Positions 7,801-15,194 of a DNA stretch of 27,200 nucleotides are shown in pieces. The notes beneath the pieces are model-generated. The model was not told where the DNA came from, did not search any database, and was given only the letters and a program-made list of their open reading frames with translations. The DNA lies in NCBI GenBank assembly GCA_016783285.1, contig JADHWW010000016.1:1-27200 (forward strand). Direction: 5' to 3'. This DNA is from Anaerolineae bacterium. GTDB taxonomy: Bacteria > Chloroflexota > Anaerolineae > B4-G1. The translations under genes were made by a program, and so were the position numbers. How positions within the stretch are numbered: position 1 is the stretch's first letter; the number at the start of each line of letters is the position of its first letter.

Positions 7801-7976
7801 ACGAGCGATGTCTTGCCAGCCCCCGACTGGGCATAGAGCAGAAGCATGCGGTGGGCAATGATGAGCGACAGAACTTCACTGACCTCGCGATCTCGCCCGA
7901 AGAAACGGTCTCCGTCCTGCCGCTCGAAAGGCCGAGGCCCAATGTAGGGATTGCGTTCTCGTGGTTCAGTTGCCAT
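4842..7976 (-). CDS. STAND ATPase with transmembrane helix, degenerate trypsin-like domain and WD40 propeller
   Basis: 1044 residues. The N-terminus NPYIGPRPFERQDGDRFFGR leads into an nSTAND1-type ATPase with P-loop AQSGAGKTS (49-57) and Walker B RVIVFDQFEE (140-149). A winged-helix-like region follows, then a single hydrophobic helix (404-429) after the basic AKRRERWLR. A repetitive Ala/Val/Glu/Gly/Thr linker (434-465) precedes a trypsin-fold segment (501-695) with GTIGAFVRD, GRTTGLATGEI and PGDGGALV. Residues 697-1044 form eight WD40 repeats. In this protease family the catalytic positions are expected as SNNHVL, DAAVAR and GDSG; here they read STADVL, MTGLAR and GDGG, so all three look lost. 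The start overlaps the SIR2 gene by 11 nt. Likely a sensor/switch whose effector is the SIR2 protein; that role is inferred. Confidence 0.95.
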   Translation of the reverse strand: MATEPRERNPYIGPRPFERQDGDRFFGRDREVSEVLSLIIAHRMLLLYAQSGAGKTSLVNAGLSLLLEEEGFEILPLARMRGLIPEDIKPEEISNLYVFNTLVSWAGDEADPRRLAHVSLADFLRERERRTDEEGLPAPRVIVFDQFEELFTFYPERWRDRERFFEQVNETLEEDPLLRAIFVMREDHIAQLDPYVSLLPEKLRTRFRLERLGKAAALPAVTEPLRDTRCSFAEGVAEKLVNDLMKVQVETTAGKAEMVTGEFVEPVQLQVVCQSLWRGLPPDVTVITHDDLQAFGDVNQALSAFYEGAIERAAQKTSVDDGDLRTWFERSLITPSGTRGTVYRGREETGGIPNPAVDELQDLHLIRGEWRAGARWYELTHDRFIGPIQKSNEAWRAKRRERWLRIGGGVAVVIILLLVGLPALVAAIVTQTTQAAAVEVGTAAAVEAGTAAAVEAGTAVAVEVSEVKATAAAASSGLAASLLRGRLRPLKPGLSVSGIQAGSGTIGAFVRDAKGEFYLLSTADVLGSPDYALDSPVVQPGRGDGGQEPDDVVGYFTRYLPLADGVSVANMTGLARLEEGIVFETSIPGIGPIRGVRDPTRGMIVRMLGRTTGLATGEITEIGVATAISGLPQGTIRLSNGIETSPLSQPGDGGALVVDEEGYAIGIVVAGSETKTILAPIQDVLDSLGVRLVHIGQELLLLLGHKDLVLDAVWSPDGTRIATASQDDTARLWDARTGEELVVLKHGSDVNSVAFSPDGRLVVTASQDGTARVWDVITGEELAILQHGGGVISAAFSPAFSPDGRLLVTGSHDDTARVWEVTIEEKQDGEEPSVGEMAVKELAVLQHKGSVWSAVFSPDGQWVVTASWDDTARVWEATTGKQLAILRGHTGSVRSAVFSPDGQRVVTASQDGTARVWDAATGKEVAALRHDDSVWSAAFSPDGRLVVTASQDKTARVWDAVTGEELAVLRHEGEVLSAAFRPNGSYLVTASADGAARLWDTTSGELLFTLEGHTDEVLGAAWSPDGVRIVTAGGDGTARIWQGR
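4845..5888 (-). repeat. Eight WD40 repeats encoded by similar DNA units
   Basis: Coding repeats for residues 697-1044 of the STAND protein. The core AFSPDGRLVVTASQDGTARV recurs with small changes about every 42 residues, and several units are close at the DNA level (GACTGCCAGCCAGGACGG-like stretches on the coding strand), suggesting recent duplication or gene conversion. The third unit carries a 12-nt tandem duplication at 5571-5594, and the link between units three and four is expanded by about 15 residues. This repetition can be mistaken for a CRISPR-like array. Confidence 0.9.
6582..6677 (-). repeat. 24-nt coding minisatellite in the STAND linker
   Basis: The DNA repeats a unit of about 24 nt roughly four times, encoding AAAVEVGT, AAAVEAGT, AAAVEAGT and AVAVEVSE at residues 436-467 (approximate phase). 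It directly follows the transmembrane helix and may form a helical stalk between membrane and pseudoprotease. Length variation between strains would be expected. Confidence 0.75.
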
Positions 7977-8841
7977 TGTGAAACCCCCTCCAACGTCCTC
8001 GTAATTCCGCCGCGAACTCCCTGGCCGTCCCCCAGTAGACCTTCACATTGATGTTCCCGAAGTAGTCAGCCAAATAGCTCTGCACATTCTGATCGTCGGG
8101 GGGTAACTGGACAGCCACGCTGATGCGCCGCAGGCTCGCCTCCATAGAGGAGACCAGGCCTCGAAAGAGCACCCGGAAGCTCCAGTCCGCCAACCGATAG
8201 CCGATGAAAAGCAGCGATGCGCCGGTCAGTGCCCTCTGAATCCGGGGCGGGAGCAGAGCCTGGTCACGGGAGATGTTCACGAGAAAGTCCATGTAGTCAT
8301 CCTCCGTGAGGACCAGCGACTCCGGCACTTCGTTGTGTCCATGCAGGTGGAATACGACCGGATTTGCTGGAGTGGGATTGAAGCCAGGCTCCGATTCGAA
8401 GATAGATGGCTGGTCCTTGACGTATTTGTTCCACTGGCACAACTCCCGCTTCGGATCCTTATGCCGGCTTCTGAGAGCCCGCACCATAAAATCGTCGTAG
8501 TTTGTGGTCATGTACACGGGGAGCGGGAGGTCTGCCAGAACGCCGTGAGGCTCGTCAGGCTCTTCGAAGTCTGGCGGTTCAACGTCTCTGAACAGGTCCA
8601 GGATCTCTTCCTTTGGAAACATTGGGTCACCCCGGTCCACAGCCAGAAACTGGGCCACTCGGGTCAGATCGTCGCAGTCCTTCAGTGGGTAGTTGTGCTT
8701 CCCCGCCCAGTCTCGCGCGATGTCGGAGCCGAGGGGAAGCGCCCCGAAACAAGCCCCCGCTCCAAGAAAGGGGGTGCATTTCCCAATCTTGATTCTCCGA
8801 AGGAGGGTGTCCCAGTCTTTCTCTTGCAGCGTGTTCGACAT
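7966..8841 (-). CDS. SIR2-like domain protein, probable NAD-consuming effector
   Basis: 291 residues, one SIR2-like (SIR2_2 type) domain without zinc-binding cysteines or transmembrane segments, so cytoplasmic. Visible motifs are TPFLGAGAC (23-31) for NAD binding, YMTTNYDDFM (110-119), VVFHLHGHN (162-170) with the likely catalytic His, and LLFIGYRLADW (210-220). SIR2 domains of this type in phage-defence systems (for example Thoeris, DSR and SIR2-Avs proteins) hydrolyse NAD+ on activation. A strong AAGGAGGT ribosome site precedes the ATG, and a good promoter lies 44 nt further up. The stop lies inside the first codons of the STAND ATPase, pointing to a fixed stoichiometry and joint function. 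NADase activity here is inferred from motifs. Confidence 0.92.
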   Translation of the reverse strand: MSNTLQEKDWDTLLRRIKIGKCTPFLGAGACFGALPLGSDIARDWAGKHNYPLKDCDDLTRVAQFLAVDRGDPMFPKEEILDLFRDVEPPDFEEPDEPHGVLADLPLPVYMTTNYDDFMVRALRSRHKDPKRELCQWNKYVKDQPSIFESEPGFNPTPANPVVFHLHGHNEVPESLVLTEDDYMDFLVNISRDQALLPPRIQRALTGASLLFIGYRLADWSFRVLFRGLVSSMEASLRRISVAVQLPPDDQNVQSYLADYFGNINVKVYWGTAREFAAELRGRWRGFHNGN

Positions 8842-9213
8842 TCCCGACCTCCTTTCTTTCAGTACCGCACAGAGCCTGCCGGTCAGTATATCTCAGGCTT
8901 GTGGTTTGGTCAAATGGCGGGGATTTCTATCAGTGCCTGTTGTCCGAGACCCAACTGCTCTTGCCCCGCCGACGGTTGAAACCATCGGCTGATACAGAAA
9001 GTGCGTTAAAACGCACTAAAACGTGGCTTCCCAACCAGTTTTAACGGGTTTCGTCATATCAGCGCTCCGTTTCAACGCCCCGCGTGGGGGTGGCTGGGCA
9101 GTTACATTCTTTTTATCTCGGGTCTCTGGGAGTTTGCGTGGATAATATATCGGAGTCCCGAACTTGTTCGGGTTCTTCGTGGCGCACCCCCAACAAGTTA
9201 CGTAAGAGGGGGT
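8842..9213. other. Intergenic region upstream of the SIR2/STAND operon
   Basis: About 370 nt without a gene. It holds the SIR2 promoter (8885-8913), a GTGCGTTAAAACGCAC inverted repeat at 9000-9015, a CCCGAACTTGTTCGGG palindrome at 9157-9172 and an AT-rich GATAATATAT at 9141-9150. The left part belongs to the operon leader; the right part borders the transposase remnant and may be the non-coding end of that element. No tRNA or clear small RNA was recognised. Confidence 0.6.
8885..8913 (-). promoter_or_regulatory. Promoter of the SIR2/STAND operon
   Basis: On the reverse strand TTGACC (8908-8913) is followed after exactly 17 nt by TATACT (8885-8890). The predicted transcript starts about 35-40 nt upstream of the SIR2 start codon and includes its AAGGAGGT site. 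No obvious operator overlaps it. Confidence 0.75.
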
Positions 9214-9223
9214 TTACCCCTCT
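9205..9223. repeat. Short perfect hairpin at the end of the transposase remnant
   Basis: AGAGGGG (9205-9211) and CCCCTCT (9217-9223) can pair around a 5-nt loop. The hairpin spans the stop codon of the transposase remnant. It lacks a T-run, so it is a weak terminator candidate, and could instead be part of the element end. Confidence 0.55.
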
Positions 9224-9921
9224 ATCTGGCACAGGGAAGTCTCCATGACCTCGAATTTCTCATCGAGGCTGGCTCCCAAGTTCAACCACTCTTCTTCCGA
9301 GGCAGGAACAAGCGACGATCCCCGGAATGTCTTTTCGACGTCGTAAGGATCGTTGAACTTGAGAAATGATAGATGTGCCTGGCCAGCGCTGCACAGACGA
9401 ACGGCATGGCCTTGTACCATTCCCGGCCCTCGGCCATCTTGTGTTGGAACAGTTCTTTGTAAGGATTGTCCCTTTTGTCGAACCAGACCAAAGGAGCGGC
9501 AATGTGGAATAGCGCTCGTTTCATGTTCCGGTTGCCCCGGCGCGACATCTTGGTCCGGTCGATTTGTCTGCGACTTTTGCAGTCCGGCGAAGTAGCCGGT
9601 GTAGGCCACATACTTGCGGTAGTTGGAGAAGCGGCCGACATCGCCGGTCACGGCCAGGATCACGCCTAGCGTGGCAGGGCCGGAGTAGGGCACTTTGACA
9701 ATTAACTCATAGCCGTCCCGCTGCTCTATCAACTCCTTGGCGCGCTTGTCGAGGACTGCCTTATGCCGGAAGTTGGTCAGCAAGAAGTCCGTCAACCATT
9801 CCAACCGCCAACCAGCAGACCAACGTGCGTGGTCCGCGTGATGCCGTCGCCGGTTCTGGTGATGGGCTTGGTGGCAGCAGAGGGTGGCACTCCGGCCCGG
9901 GGCGGGGCGGGAAAGAGCCAC
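9214..9921 (-). pseudogene. IS110-family transposase remnant (C-terminal part, two frameshifts)
   Basis: The reverse strand encodes a Transposase_20-like domain, first in one frame (KVPYSGPATLGVILAVTGDV, then RFSNYRKYVAYTGYFAGLQ). Near 9560-9590 it continues in a second frame (RTKMSRRGNRNMKRALFH, then AAPLVWFDKRDNPYKELFQ and AMPFVCAALARHIYHF), and near 9365 it returns to the first (LKFNDPYDVEKTF). The N-terminal DEDD catalytic domain of IS110 enzymes is missing: recognisable homology begins near 9800 and the toxin gene ends at 9930. The element is therefore decayed and cannot transpose. Compensating sequencing errors could explain the two shifts, but not the missing N-terminal half. Confidence 0.8.
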
Positions 9922-9929
9922 TCCGGATG

Positions 9930-10316
9930 TCAGACGTGATTACCAGCGTGGTTCTCTTTGAACACCCGCCATTGATTCAGCCAACGCACCTGGCCGATCC
10001 AGTCGTCGGCTTGCGTCTCGGAGAGGAGACGGTCCAGCGCAGCGATCAGGCTGGACAGGGTCCAACTGGTTTGGGTTGCCAGGATGATGCCGCCGTGCTG
10101 GGGGTAACGGTGTGCCAGGGCGATGAAGTCACGGATGTTGAAGGTGAAGATGCAGCGTCCGTGCGTGGTGGCCTCAAGCAACTGGGTTTCGTCGCTGGCA
10201 TTCCGGGCTAGCCACTCATTTGGAGTGCGGGTCACGTCGTGGCCGCGGGCGATCAGGGTTGCCTGAAGCGCCTTGCTGGATGTGTCGGCGTCGAGGTGGA
10301 GTCGGGGTTCAGGCAT
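9930..10316 (-). CDS. DUF5615 PIN-like toxin
   Basis: 128 residues beginning MPEPRLHLDADTSSKALQATL, matching the PIN-like fold of DUF5615: the early acidic pair in LDAD, then GHDVTRTPNEW, ASDETQLLEATTHGRCIFTF and NIRDFIAL, ending with a GGIILATQ strand. I chose the ATG at 10314-10316 because the conserved domain starts there and it overlaps the end of the antitoxin gene by 8 nt. An in-frame ATG at 10370 would add 18 unconserved residues. The family pairs with DUF433 proteins, as here, and is thought to act as an RNase toxin. Acidic residues look intact, so it is likely functional. Confidence 0.9.
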   Translation of the reverse strand: MPEPRLHLDADTSSKALQATLIARGHDVTRTPNEWLARNASDETQLLEATTHGRCIFTFNIRDFIALAHRYPQHGGIILATQTSWTLSSLIAALDRLLSETQADDWIGQVRWLNQWRVFKENHAGNHV

Positions 10317-10725
10317 AGGGTGCTTCCGTAGCCTGCATAGCCTCCATAGCCTGTTCAGTTGCGATGGCACTGTCTATTTCGGCGCGGTGGGCTTGGTAGA
10401 AGGACAGGGCGTTGTTAACCTGGGCTTCTGTCAGGTCGTACTCTGTGGCGATTTGGGCGGGTGTCAGTTCCCATTGTTGGGCGGCCACGACCACGGTTTG
10501 AACACGAATGCCTGTGCCGCGCAGGACAGGCGTGGGTTGTCCCGCAGCACCGCGCCGATACGTGACGCGGGAGAAGGCGGGGTCATCAAGATTTCGGCTG
10601 AGGGCGCCTACTCTCTCGGCCACGGCCCACATGATGAATTGGTTGAGCGAGACCCCCTGGTTGGCAGCCCACTTTTCTGCGTCTCGTTTCAGTTGAGCGG
10701 GTAGGTTCAAAGGATAGCGTGTCAT
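10309..10725 (-). CDS. DUF433 antitoxin with ribbon-helix-helix-like N-terminus
   Basis: 138 residues. The start at 10723-10725 (MTRYPLNLPAQLKRDAEKWA) follows AGGAGA at good spacing; a further in-frame ATG at 10818 would run back through the promoter and is rejected. Residues 1-45 resemble an Arc/HicB-type ribbon-helix-helix (GVSLNQFIMWAVAERVGAL). The DUF433 core follows: TPVLRGTGIRVQTVVVAAQQ, then LTPAQIATEYDLTEAQVNNA and LSFYQAHRAEID. The DUF433 part likely contacts the DUF5615 toxin, and the N-terminal module probably binds the palindrome in its own promoter. The stop overlaps the toxin start, indicating coupled translation. Confidence 0.9.
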   Translation of the reverse strand: MTRYPLNLPAQLKRDAEKWAANQGVSLNQFIMWAVAERVGALSRNLDDPAFSRVTYRRGAAGQPTPVLRGTGIRVQTVVVAAQQWELTPAQIATEYDLTEAQVNNALSFYQAHRAEIDSAIATEQAMEAMQATEAPYA

Positions 10726-10760
10726 TAGTTTCTCCTGATAACACATCACTGAGTATATCG

Positions 10761-10790
10761 TATGATACATCATATTGTGGAGGGTGTCAA
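10761..10790 (-). promoter_or_regulatory. Promoter and palindromic operator of the DUF433/DUF5615 module
   Basis: On the reverse strand a perfect TTGACA (10785-10790) is followed after 17 nt by TATCAT (10762-10767). A palindrome TATGATACATCATA (10761-10774) covers the -10 box, an ideal place for autorepression by the ribbon-helix-helix antitoxin. The start codon is 36 nt downstream of the -10 element. Confidence 0.8.
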
Positions 10791-10866
10791 GAGGAAGAAA
10801 GCAAATGACGAATCGCAAATCACGGATTGTGTTTGGTTGTGCTTGTTTCTTTCGAGCCGGCCGCCG

Positions 10867-13134
10867 TCAGGGGCAACCCCGCAGGATGACCGGCAGGTAG
10901 ACGCGCGCGCCGCCGACCAGCAGGCCCACACTGACGGTACGCGTGACGCCTCCGCCAGTGCCGGTGATGGGGATGGTGTACCACAAGCCGGGCAGGAGCG
11001 TCGGGCCGGGGTGTGTGTCTGTCAGCGTGAGCGTACCCTGTCCTGCTGAATCGAGGGCCGTGGGAGCCAGGCTCAGTGTCAGGCTGGGCGACGGGCTGGT
11101 GGCGACCAGCGTGACGGTGTGGGTGAAGCCGCCGATGGGCTGTACCCCGATATCGTACCTGGCGATACCGCCGGGGCTGATGGCGCGGCTGGAGGGGGTG
11201 GTGGTCAGGGTGAAGCCGTAGCCCTGGTATTCGTAGGCGCCGACGTCGGGAGCGATTCCCACGTAGTCGTCGTTGATGCCGGAGATGATGACGCCTGCGT
11301 CAATCAGCTCGCTGGCCGGGTCCAGGGTGTAGTCGCCGCTCGTCGCGCCAGCAAAGCCGGGTTCGACGTTGAACCCGTGGTGCTCCTGGCCCGTAGCACC
11401 GGTGAAGGCGGTCAGGGTAGCGTAGCGGGTGCTGTCCCAGCGCACCAGGTCGCCGCCGTTGTCGTTCCACAGGTCGTCGTAGTCCAGGTCTATCGGCTGG
11501 CCGGTGTTGTAGTTCTCCAGCGCATAGTTGGTGCCGGACCAGATATTGTTGCGGGCATAGATCAGCGTCCAGGTGCCCGGCGCTTTGATATAGATGCCGT
11601 TGTTGCCCGGCAGCGCCGCGTCGGCGGTGTTGTGAAAGAGGTACATCGGGCCAGATTGGTCGTAACCGCTGTTGAATTTGAAGGGGCTGCCGGTGTAGTC
11701 GTTGTTGCCCACGCCGGTGCGGTAGATGAGATTGCGGATGGCGTAGACCGGGCCGTCGTAGACAGGGGCCAGCGAGATGCCCATCAGCACGTCGTGGAAG
11801 GTGTTGCCCCAGATGCGCACGTTGCTGCACTGTCCGTCCGTCTCCATCCCATCGTCGCCCACATCGTAGACCAGGTTCTCGTAGACGTCGGTCTCGTTCG
11901 TATCACCGCCGGTCTCGTTGGGACAGGCCCCGAAGCCGTCAAAATAGTCGTGCAAGGTGTTGCGCCGGATGACGTTGCCCCGTCCGCTGGTGGGGCTGTA
12001 GAAGCGCACGCCGCCCGTCTCCAGGCTGCTGCCTGTCTTGACTGCGTCCCACGGCCAGTCGAAGGTGGTGTCGTAGAACTCGTTGTCCTGAATCACGTTG
12101 CGGTGGGAATCGCGCTTGATGCCGATTCCCAGGTCGTTGACGGCGAAGGTGCAGCCCTGCACCAGGTTGTCACTAGCGTTGTTGAAGTAGATCGCCTTCG
12201 CATAGTCTCCCTGCCCGTAGTGGCGGAAGGTCAGATCCAGGAAGTAGATGAAGTCCTGCTCGACGGTGAAGGCGTGGTTGTAGCGGGAGACGACCATCGT
12301 GCCGCTGTTGGGGTCGGCGTCTCCGGCCAACCGGACGTAGAGGGTCTTGCCGTTGGCGTAGAAACCGGGGATGTCCCAGCAGAGAGACTGCAGGTCGGAG
12401 AGGCTCTGGTAGGGGTATAGGCGCTCACCGTTGGCCATGACGAGGTGGGTGTCGGGTTCGTTGACGGTGGTGCGGTAGACGCCGCCGCCCTGAGCCGTCC
12501 AGGTGAAGGTATTCGGGTCGGCCCCGTCCAGTATCGCTGTCTCGCCTTCGTAGCCCCGGACGACGATGGGCGCGCCCGACGTGCCGGAGCGGGGCAGGGG
12601 GATCTCGCCCTGGTAGTAGACGCCGTCGCGCAGGACGACCTCGTCGCCGGGATTCGCCCGGCTCAGTCCTTCTTCCAGCGAGCAGGGCACGGCCTGGCTG
12701 CACGTCGTCCCGCTGCCGCCAGGGCTGACGTAGTAGGCGGGGGGTGATGATGGGATGGTGATATCGGCGCGGGTTGAGGCTGTGCCTGCTATGGTCGTGC
12801 TGTCCAGGGGGCCGCCGTCGGAGTCGTTGAAGGTGACACGCACGTCGTATCCGGTGCCGGGCTCCAGCCAGAAGAGGCTGCCCACGAAGCGGGTGTCGGC
12901 GACGCGGGAGAGAGGAAAGCTCTGGTGGTAAGACCCGCTCCCGCTGACGCGGTATTCGACGTTGGCCGTGGCATCCCGGTCAGGGTCGTCGCTTCCGTCG
13001 AGGGTGACGATGACCCCCATAGCATGGAAGGTACCATAGAGTTCCAACGAGGCAGCGGCGCGGGCGGGAGGCACAGAGAGCACCAGAAGGCCTGTCAGGA
13101 TGGTCAGGAGGAAGAAGGTTTGCCGGTTTCTCAT
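10867..13134 (-). CDS. Secreted parallel beta-helix protein, choice-of-anchor-Q-like, V-Y-L-P tail
   Basis: 755 residues with a signal peptide (MRNRQTFFLLTILTGLLVLS, cleavage near PARA-A). A fibronectin-like N-terminal module (about 30-125) precedes YYVSPGGSGTTCSQAVPCSL, the usual lead-in to a right-handed parallel beta-helix. Helix repeats such as DNLVQGCTFAVNDLGIGIKR and RNVIQDNEFYDTTF run to about 560. The segment LIDAGV ... PDVGAYEYQ (ending at 637) looks like a choice-of-anchor Q domain. A C-terminal beta module then ends in ARVYLPVILRGCP. Such beta-helices often bind or cleave polysaccharides, but I see no clear lyase site. The start is one nucleotide from the stop of the upstream gene, so it is the last gene of an operon. 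Confidence 0.93.
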   Translation of the reverse strand: MRNRQTFFLLTILTGLLVLSVPPARAAASLELYGTFHAMGVIVTLDGSDDPDRDATANVEYRVSGSGSYHQSFPLSRVADTRFVGSLFWLEPGTGYDVRVTFNDSDGGPLDSTTIAGTASTRADITIPSSPPAYYVSPGGSGTTCSQAVPCSLEEGLSRANPGDEVVLRDGVYYQGEIPLPRSGTSGAPIVVRGYEGETAILDGADPNTFTWTAQGGGVYRTTVNEPDTHLVMANGERLYPYQSLSDLQSLCWDIPGFYANGKTLYVRLAGDADPNSGTMVVSRYNHAFTVEQDFIYFLDLTFRHYGQGDYAKAIYFNNASDNLVQGCTFAVNDLGIGIKRDSHRNVIQDNEFYDTTFDWPWDAVKTGSSLETGGVRFYSPTSGRGNVIRRNTLHDYFDGFGACPNETGGDTNETDVYENLVYDVGDDGMETDGQCSNVRIWGNTFHDVLMGISLAPVYDGPVYAIRNLIYRTGVGNNDYTGSPFKFNSGYDQSGPMYLFHNTADAALPGNNGIYIKAPGTWTLIYARNNIWSGTNYALENYNTGQPIDLDYDDLWNDNGGDLVRWDSTRYATLTAFTGATGQEHHGFNVEPGFAGATSGDYTLDPASELIDAGVIISGINDDYVGIAPDVGAYEYQGYGFTLTTTPSSRAISPGGIARYDIGVQPIGGFTHTVTLVATSPSPSLTLSLAPTALDSAGQGTLTLTDTHPGPTLLPGLWYTIPITGTGGGVTRTVSVGLLVGGARVYLPVILRGCP

Positions 13135-13135
13135 T

Positions 13136-15172
13136 TCACTGCCTCTGAATCGCGGGCAGGTAGACCGGATAGCCGTTGGCGATGATGGTTTTCTGTCGTT
13201 GCCACACGTTGCCCTGGCCGTCGTCTATCAGCGCGGTGTTGGAAATGGCATAGGGGCTGGTGATCTGCTCGCTGACCGTCACGCCGAAGGTGATGGTGAT
13301 TGGCGTGGCGGCGGGCACGCTCCCCGTCCAGGTAATCACCCCGCTCGCCTCGCCGTAACTGCCAGAGGAGGCCCACAGGTTGCCCAGGTAGTGCACTTCG
13401 GCGGGCAGGGTGTCGGTTACACAGGCTCCGGCCAGCGCCGGGCCGGGGTTGCGCAGCGTGATGGTGTAGGTGAGCACGTCGCCGGGGCCGGGCAGGATGG
13501 GTCGCACGCTCTTGTCCGAGGATTGAAGCGACCCATACAGAACCGCCCCCGTGCGCTGGTAGTTCCCCCGGCCGGTGGACCACAGGATGCGGGCATTGGT
13601 TGTGCCAGGTAGATCGTAGGCCACCAGGCCGGAGTGGGCCGTGTTCAGCACCAGTTCCAGGTCGGCGTCGCCGTCAATGTTCGCCAGGGTGGGGGCGGCC
13701 AGCGCGCCGTTCCAGTCACCGGAGTGGGCGGCAGGCAGGTTCACTTCGTGTAGTGAATTACCCTGATAGTCCAGGATGTGTAGTTTGCCGGTCTGGTCGG
13801 CGCCCTTTTCCACCCAGGAACCGAAGATGACCTCAGGGTGACCGTCATCGTCCAGGTCGGCCACGACCGGCTCGGAGGCGAAGCGGTAGAACCCCTCGGC
13901 AGCGTCGTAAATCGAGTAGGGCCAGTTGTGGTGCTCGGTCTTGTCCAGCCAGAAGGCGTGCATGCGGCCATCATACGATGGGTAGATGATCTCCAGGTAA
14001 CCATCACCGTCCAGGTCCACCGTCACCGGGTTCGGTTGCACACTTTCGATGACGCCGTAATCCTGGATCACCGGCGCGCCTGTGTCAACCGGCAGTGTCG
14101 TCCAGTCGAACCCACTGGCGTCGAAGCGGCTGCGGTCGGCGTTGAAGATGTACGGCCCGTTGTACAGGTCGGTGTAGGGGCTGGTGTGGCAGTCGTGCAC
14201 GTCGCCGATGACGACCACTTCGTTGCTGCCATCCCCGTTCACGTCTACGACGTTCGCCGGCCCGTTGGCGAAGTTGGCCCGGGCGGTAGATTCGGTGTAA
14301 CACGGCCCCCAGCCACGGGTCTCGTACTCCAGGTCAACGTAGGCTGGCACCTCTCCCCAGTGATCCATGTCGTGGCCCGAATGGCCGTGGTACATCTCGT
14401 GCGTCGTGAGATGGCTGCCATCCGGTTCGTAGGCGCAGATGGTGATGGTGTCGGAGGGGATGACCAGTTCGAGCACACCATCGCCGTCCAGGTCGCCCAG
14501 GCCGACGTTGTCGTTGTACAGCCCGGCGGCGGAGCCTTCGTCATCGCTCAATTGGGGCCAGCCGGAACGTGTGTCGCCGCTGTGTTCCAGCACCCAGACG
14601 TTGACGCGGTTCAGGCGCGCCAATCCGACGACGATCTCCATATCACCGTCGCCGTCCAGGTCGGCCACGGCCAGGGAACGGAATTCGTTACTGGCGGGGT
14701 TCTGGGGCCAGCCGGGCTCGAAGTATCCCTCGTGGTTGTAGACCGAGACGTAGCCGCCACTATGCGCAGTGACGATCTCCAGGTCGTCGTTCCCATCCAC
14801 GTCGGCGACGACGACGCCGGACCAGGTGCGGCCGACGTTGTCGGCGTCGGGTTCGATGAGATCGTGCCCTGATTTGACGCGCCATTCCAGCGCTCCTGTC
14901 GCACCATCCAGGACGACGATGGAGTAGGCCGAGCCGATGACTTCCATCGTCCCGTCGTTGTCGAGGTCAGCCACGGCGGGGGAGGAATACCAGCCGGTCT
15001 CACACCAGGAGGAGTAGCAGCCGCCGCGCTGCCACTTGAGGGTCGGGGCCTGGACGGCCTGGCGCGGGGCAGCGCGGGTGGCGGCAGGGGGGGAGAGGCC
15101 GACGGCCCCCAGCAGAAAGGCCGCGATCAGGACGCCAAACATCAGCAAGCCTTTCGTCTCCTTCGTGCTCAT
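13136..15172 (-). CDS. Secreted FG-GAP/VCBS beta-propeller protein with DUF11 domain, V-Y-L-P tail
   Basis: 678 residues with an N-terminal hydrophobic signal (GLLMFGVLIAAFLLGAVG). About eight calcium-binding-type FG-GAP/VCBS repeats follow, for example AVADLDNDGTMEVIG, AVADLDGDGDMEIVVG, NVVDVNGDGSNEVVV and VTVDLDGDGYLEIIYPS, predicting an integrin-like propeller. From about residue 555 there is a DUF11-type Ig-like domain (GDVLTYTITLRNPGPAL, then ACVTDTLPAEVHYLG) and the end YPVYLPAIQRQ. It is probably extracellular and adhesive or structural. It sits between genes for two other proteins with the same tail, with gaps of 22 nt and 1 nt, so joint transcription is very likely. Ligand unknown. 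Confidence 0.93.
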   Translation of the reverse strand: MSTKETKGLLMFGVLIAAFLLGAVGLSPPAATRAAPRQAVQAPTLKWQRGGCYSSWCETGWYSSPAVADLDNDGTMEVIGSAYSIVVLDGATGALEWRVKSGHDLIEPDADNVGRTWSGVVVADVDGNDDLEIVTAHSGGYVSVYNHEGYFEPGWPQNPASNEFRSLAVADLDGDGDMEIVVGLARLNRVNVWVLEHSGDTRSGWPQLSDDEGSAAGLYNDNVGLGDLDGDGVLELVIPSDTITICAYEPDGSHLTTHEMYHGHSGHDMDHWGEVPAYVDLEYETRGWGPCYTESTARANFANGPANVVDVNGDGSNEVVVIGDVHDCHTSPYTDLYNGPYIFNADRSRFDASGFDWTTLPVDTGAPVIQDYGVIESVQPNPVTVDLDGDGYLEIIYPSYDGRMHAFWLDKTEHHNWPYSIYDAAEGFYRFASEPVVADLDDDGHPEVIFGSWVEKGADQTGKLHILDYQGNSLHEVNLPAAHSGDWNGALAAPTLANIDGDADLELVLNTAHSGLVAYDLPGTTNARILWSTGRGNYQRTGAVLYGSLQSSDKSVRPILPGPGDVLTYTITLRNPGPALAGACVTDTLPAEVHYLGNLWASSGSYGEASGVITWTGSVPAATPITITFGVTVSEQITSPYAISNTALIDDGQGNVWQRQKTIIANGYPVYLPAIQRQ

Positions 15173-15194
15173 CGTCGTGAAAAGCAGTGGGACG

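Noticed and set aside
9205..9223. Intrinsic terminator at the transposase end
   Set aside because: The stem is good but no T-run follows on either strand; kept only as a hairpin.
9282..9641. Separate 119-residue protein inside the transposase region
   Set aside because: It is the middle part of the IS110 transposase displaced by a frameshift, not an independent gene.
11119..12420. 433-residue plus-strand frame rich in Val/Ala/Gly
   Set aside because: Antisense to the beta-helix gene; composition is that of a GC-rich complementary frame and it has no domain features.
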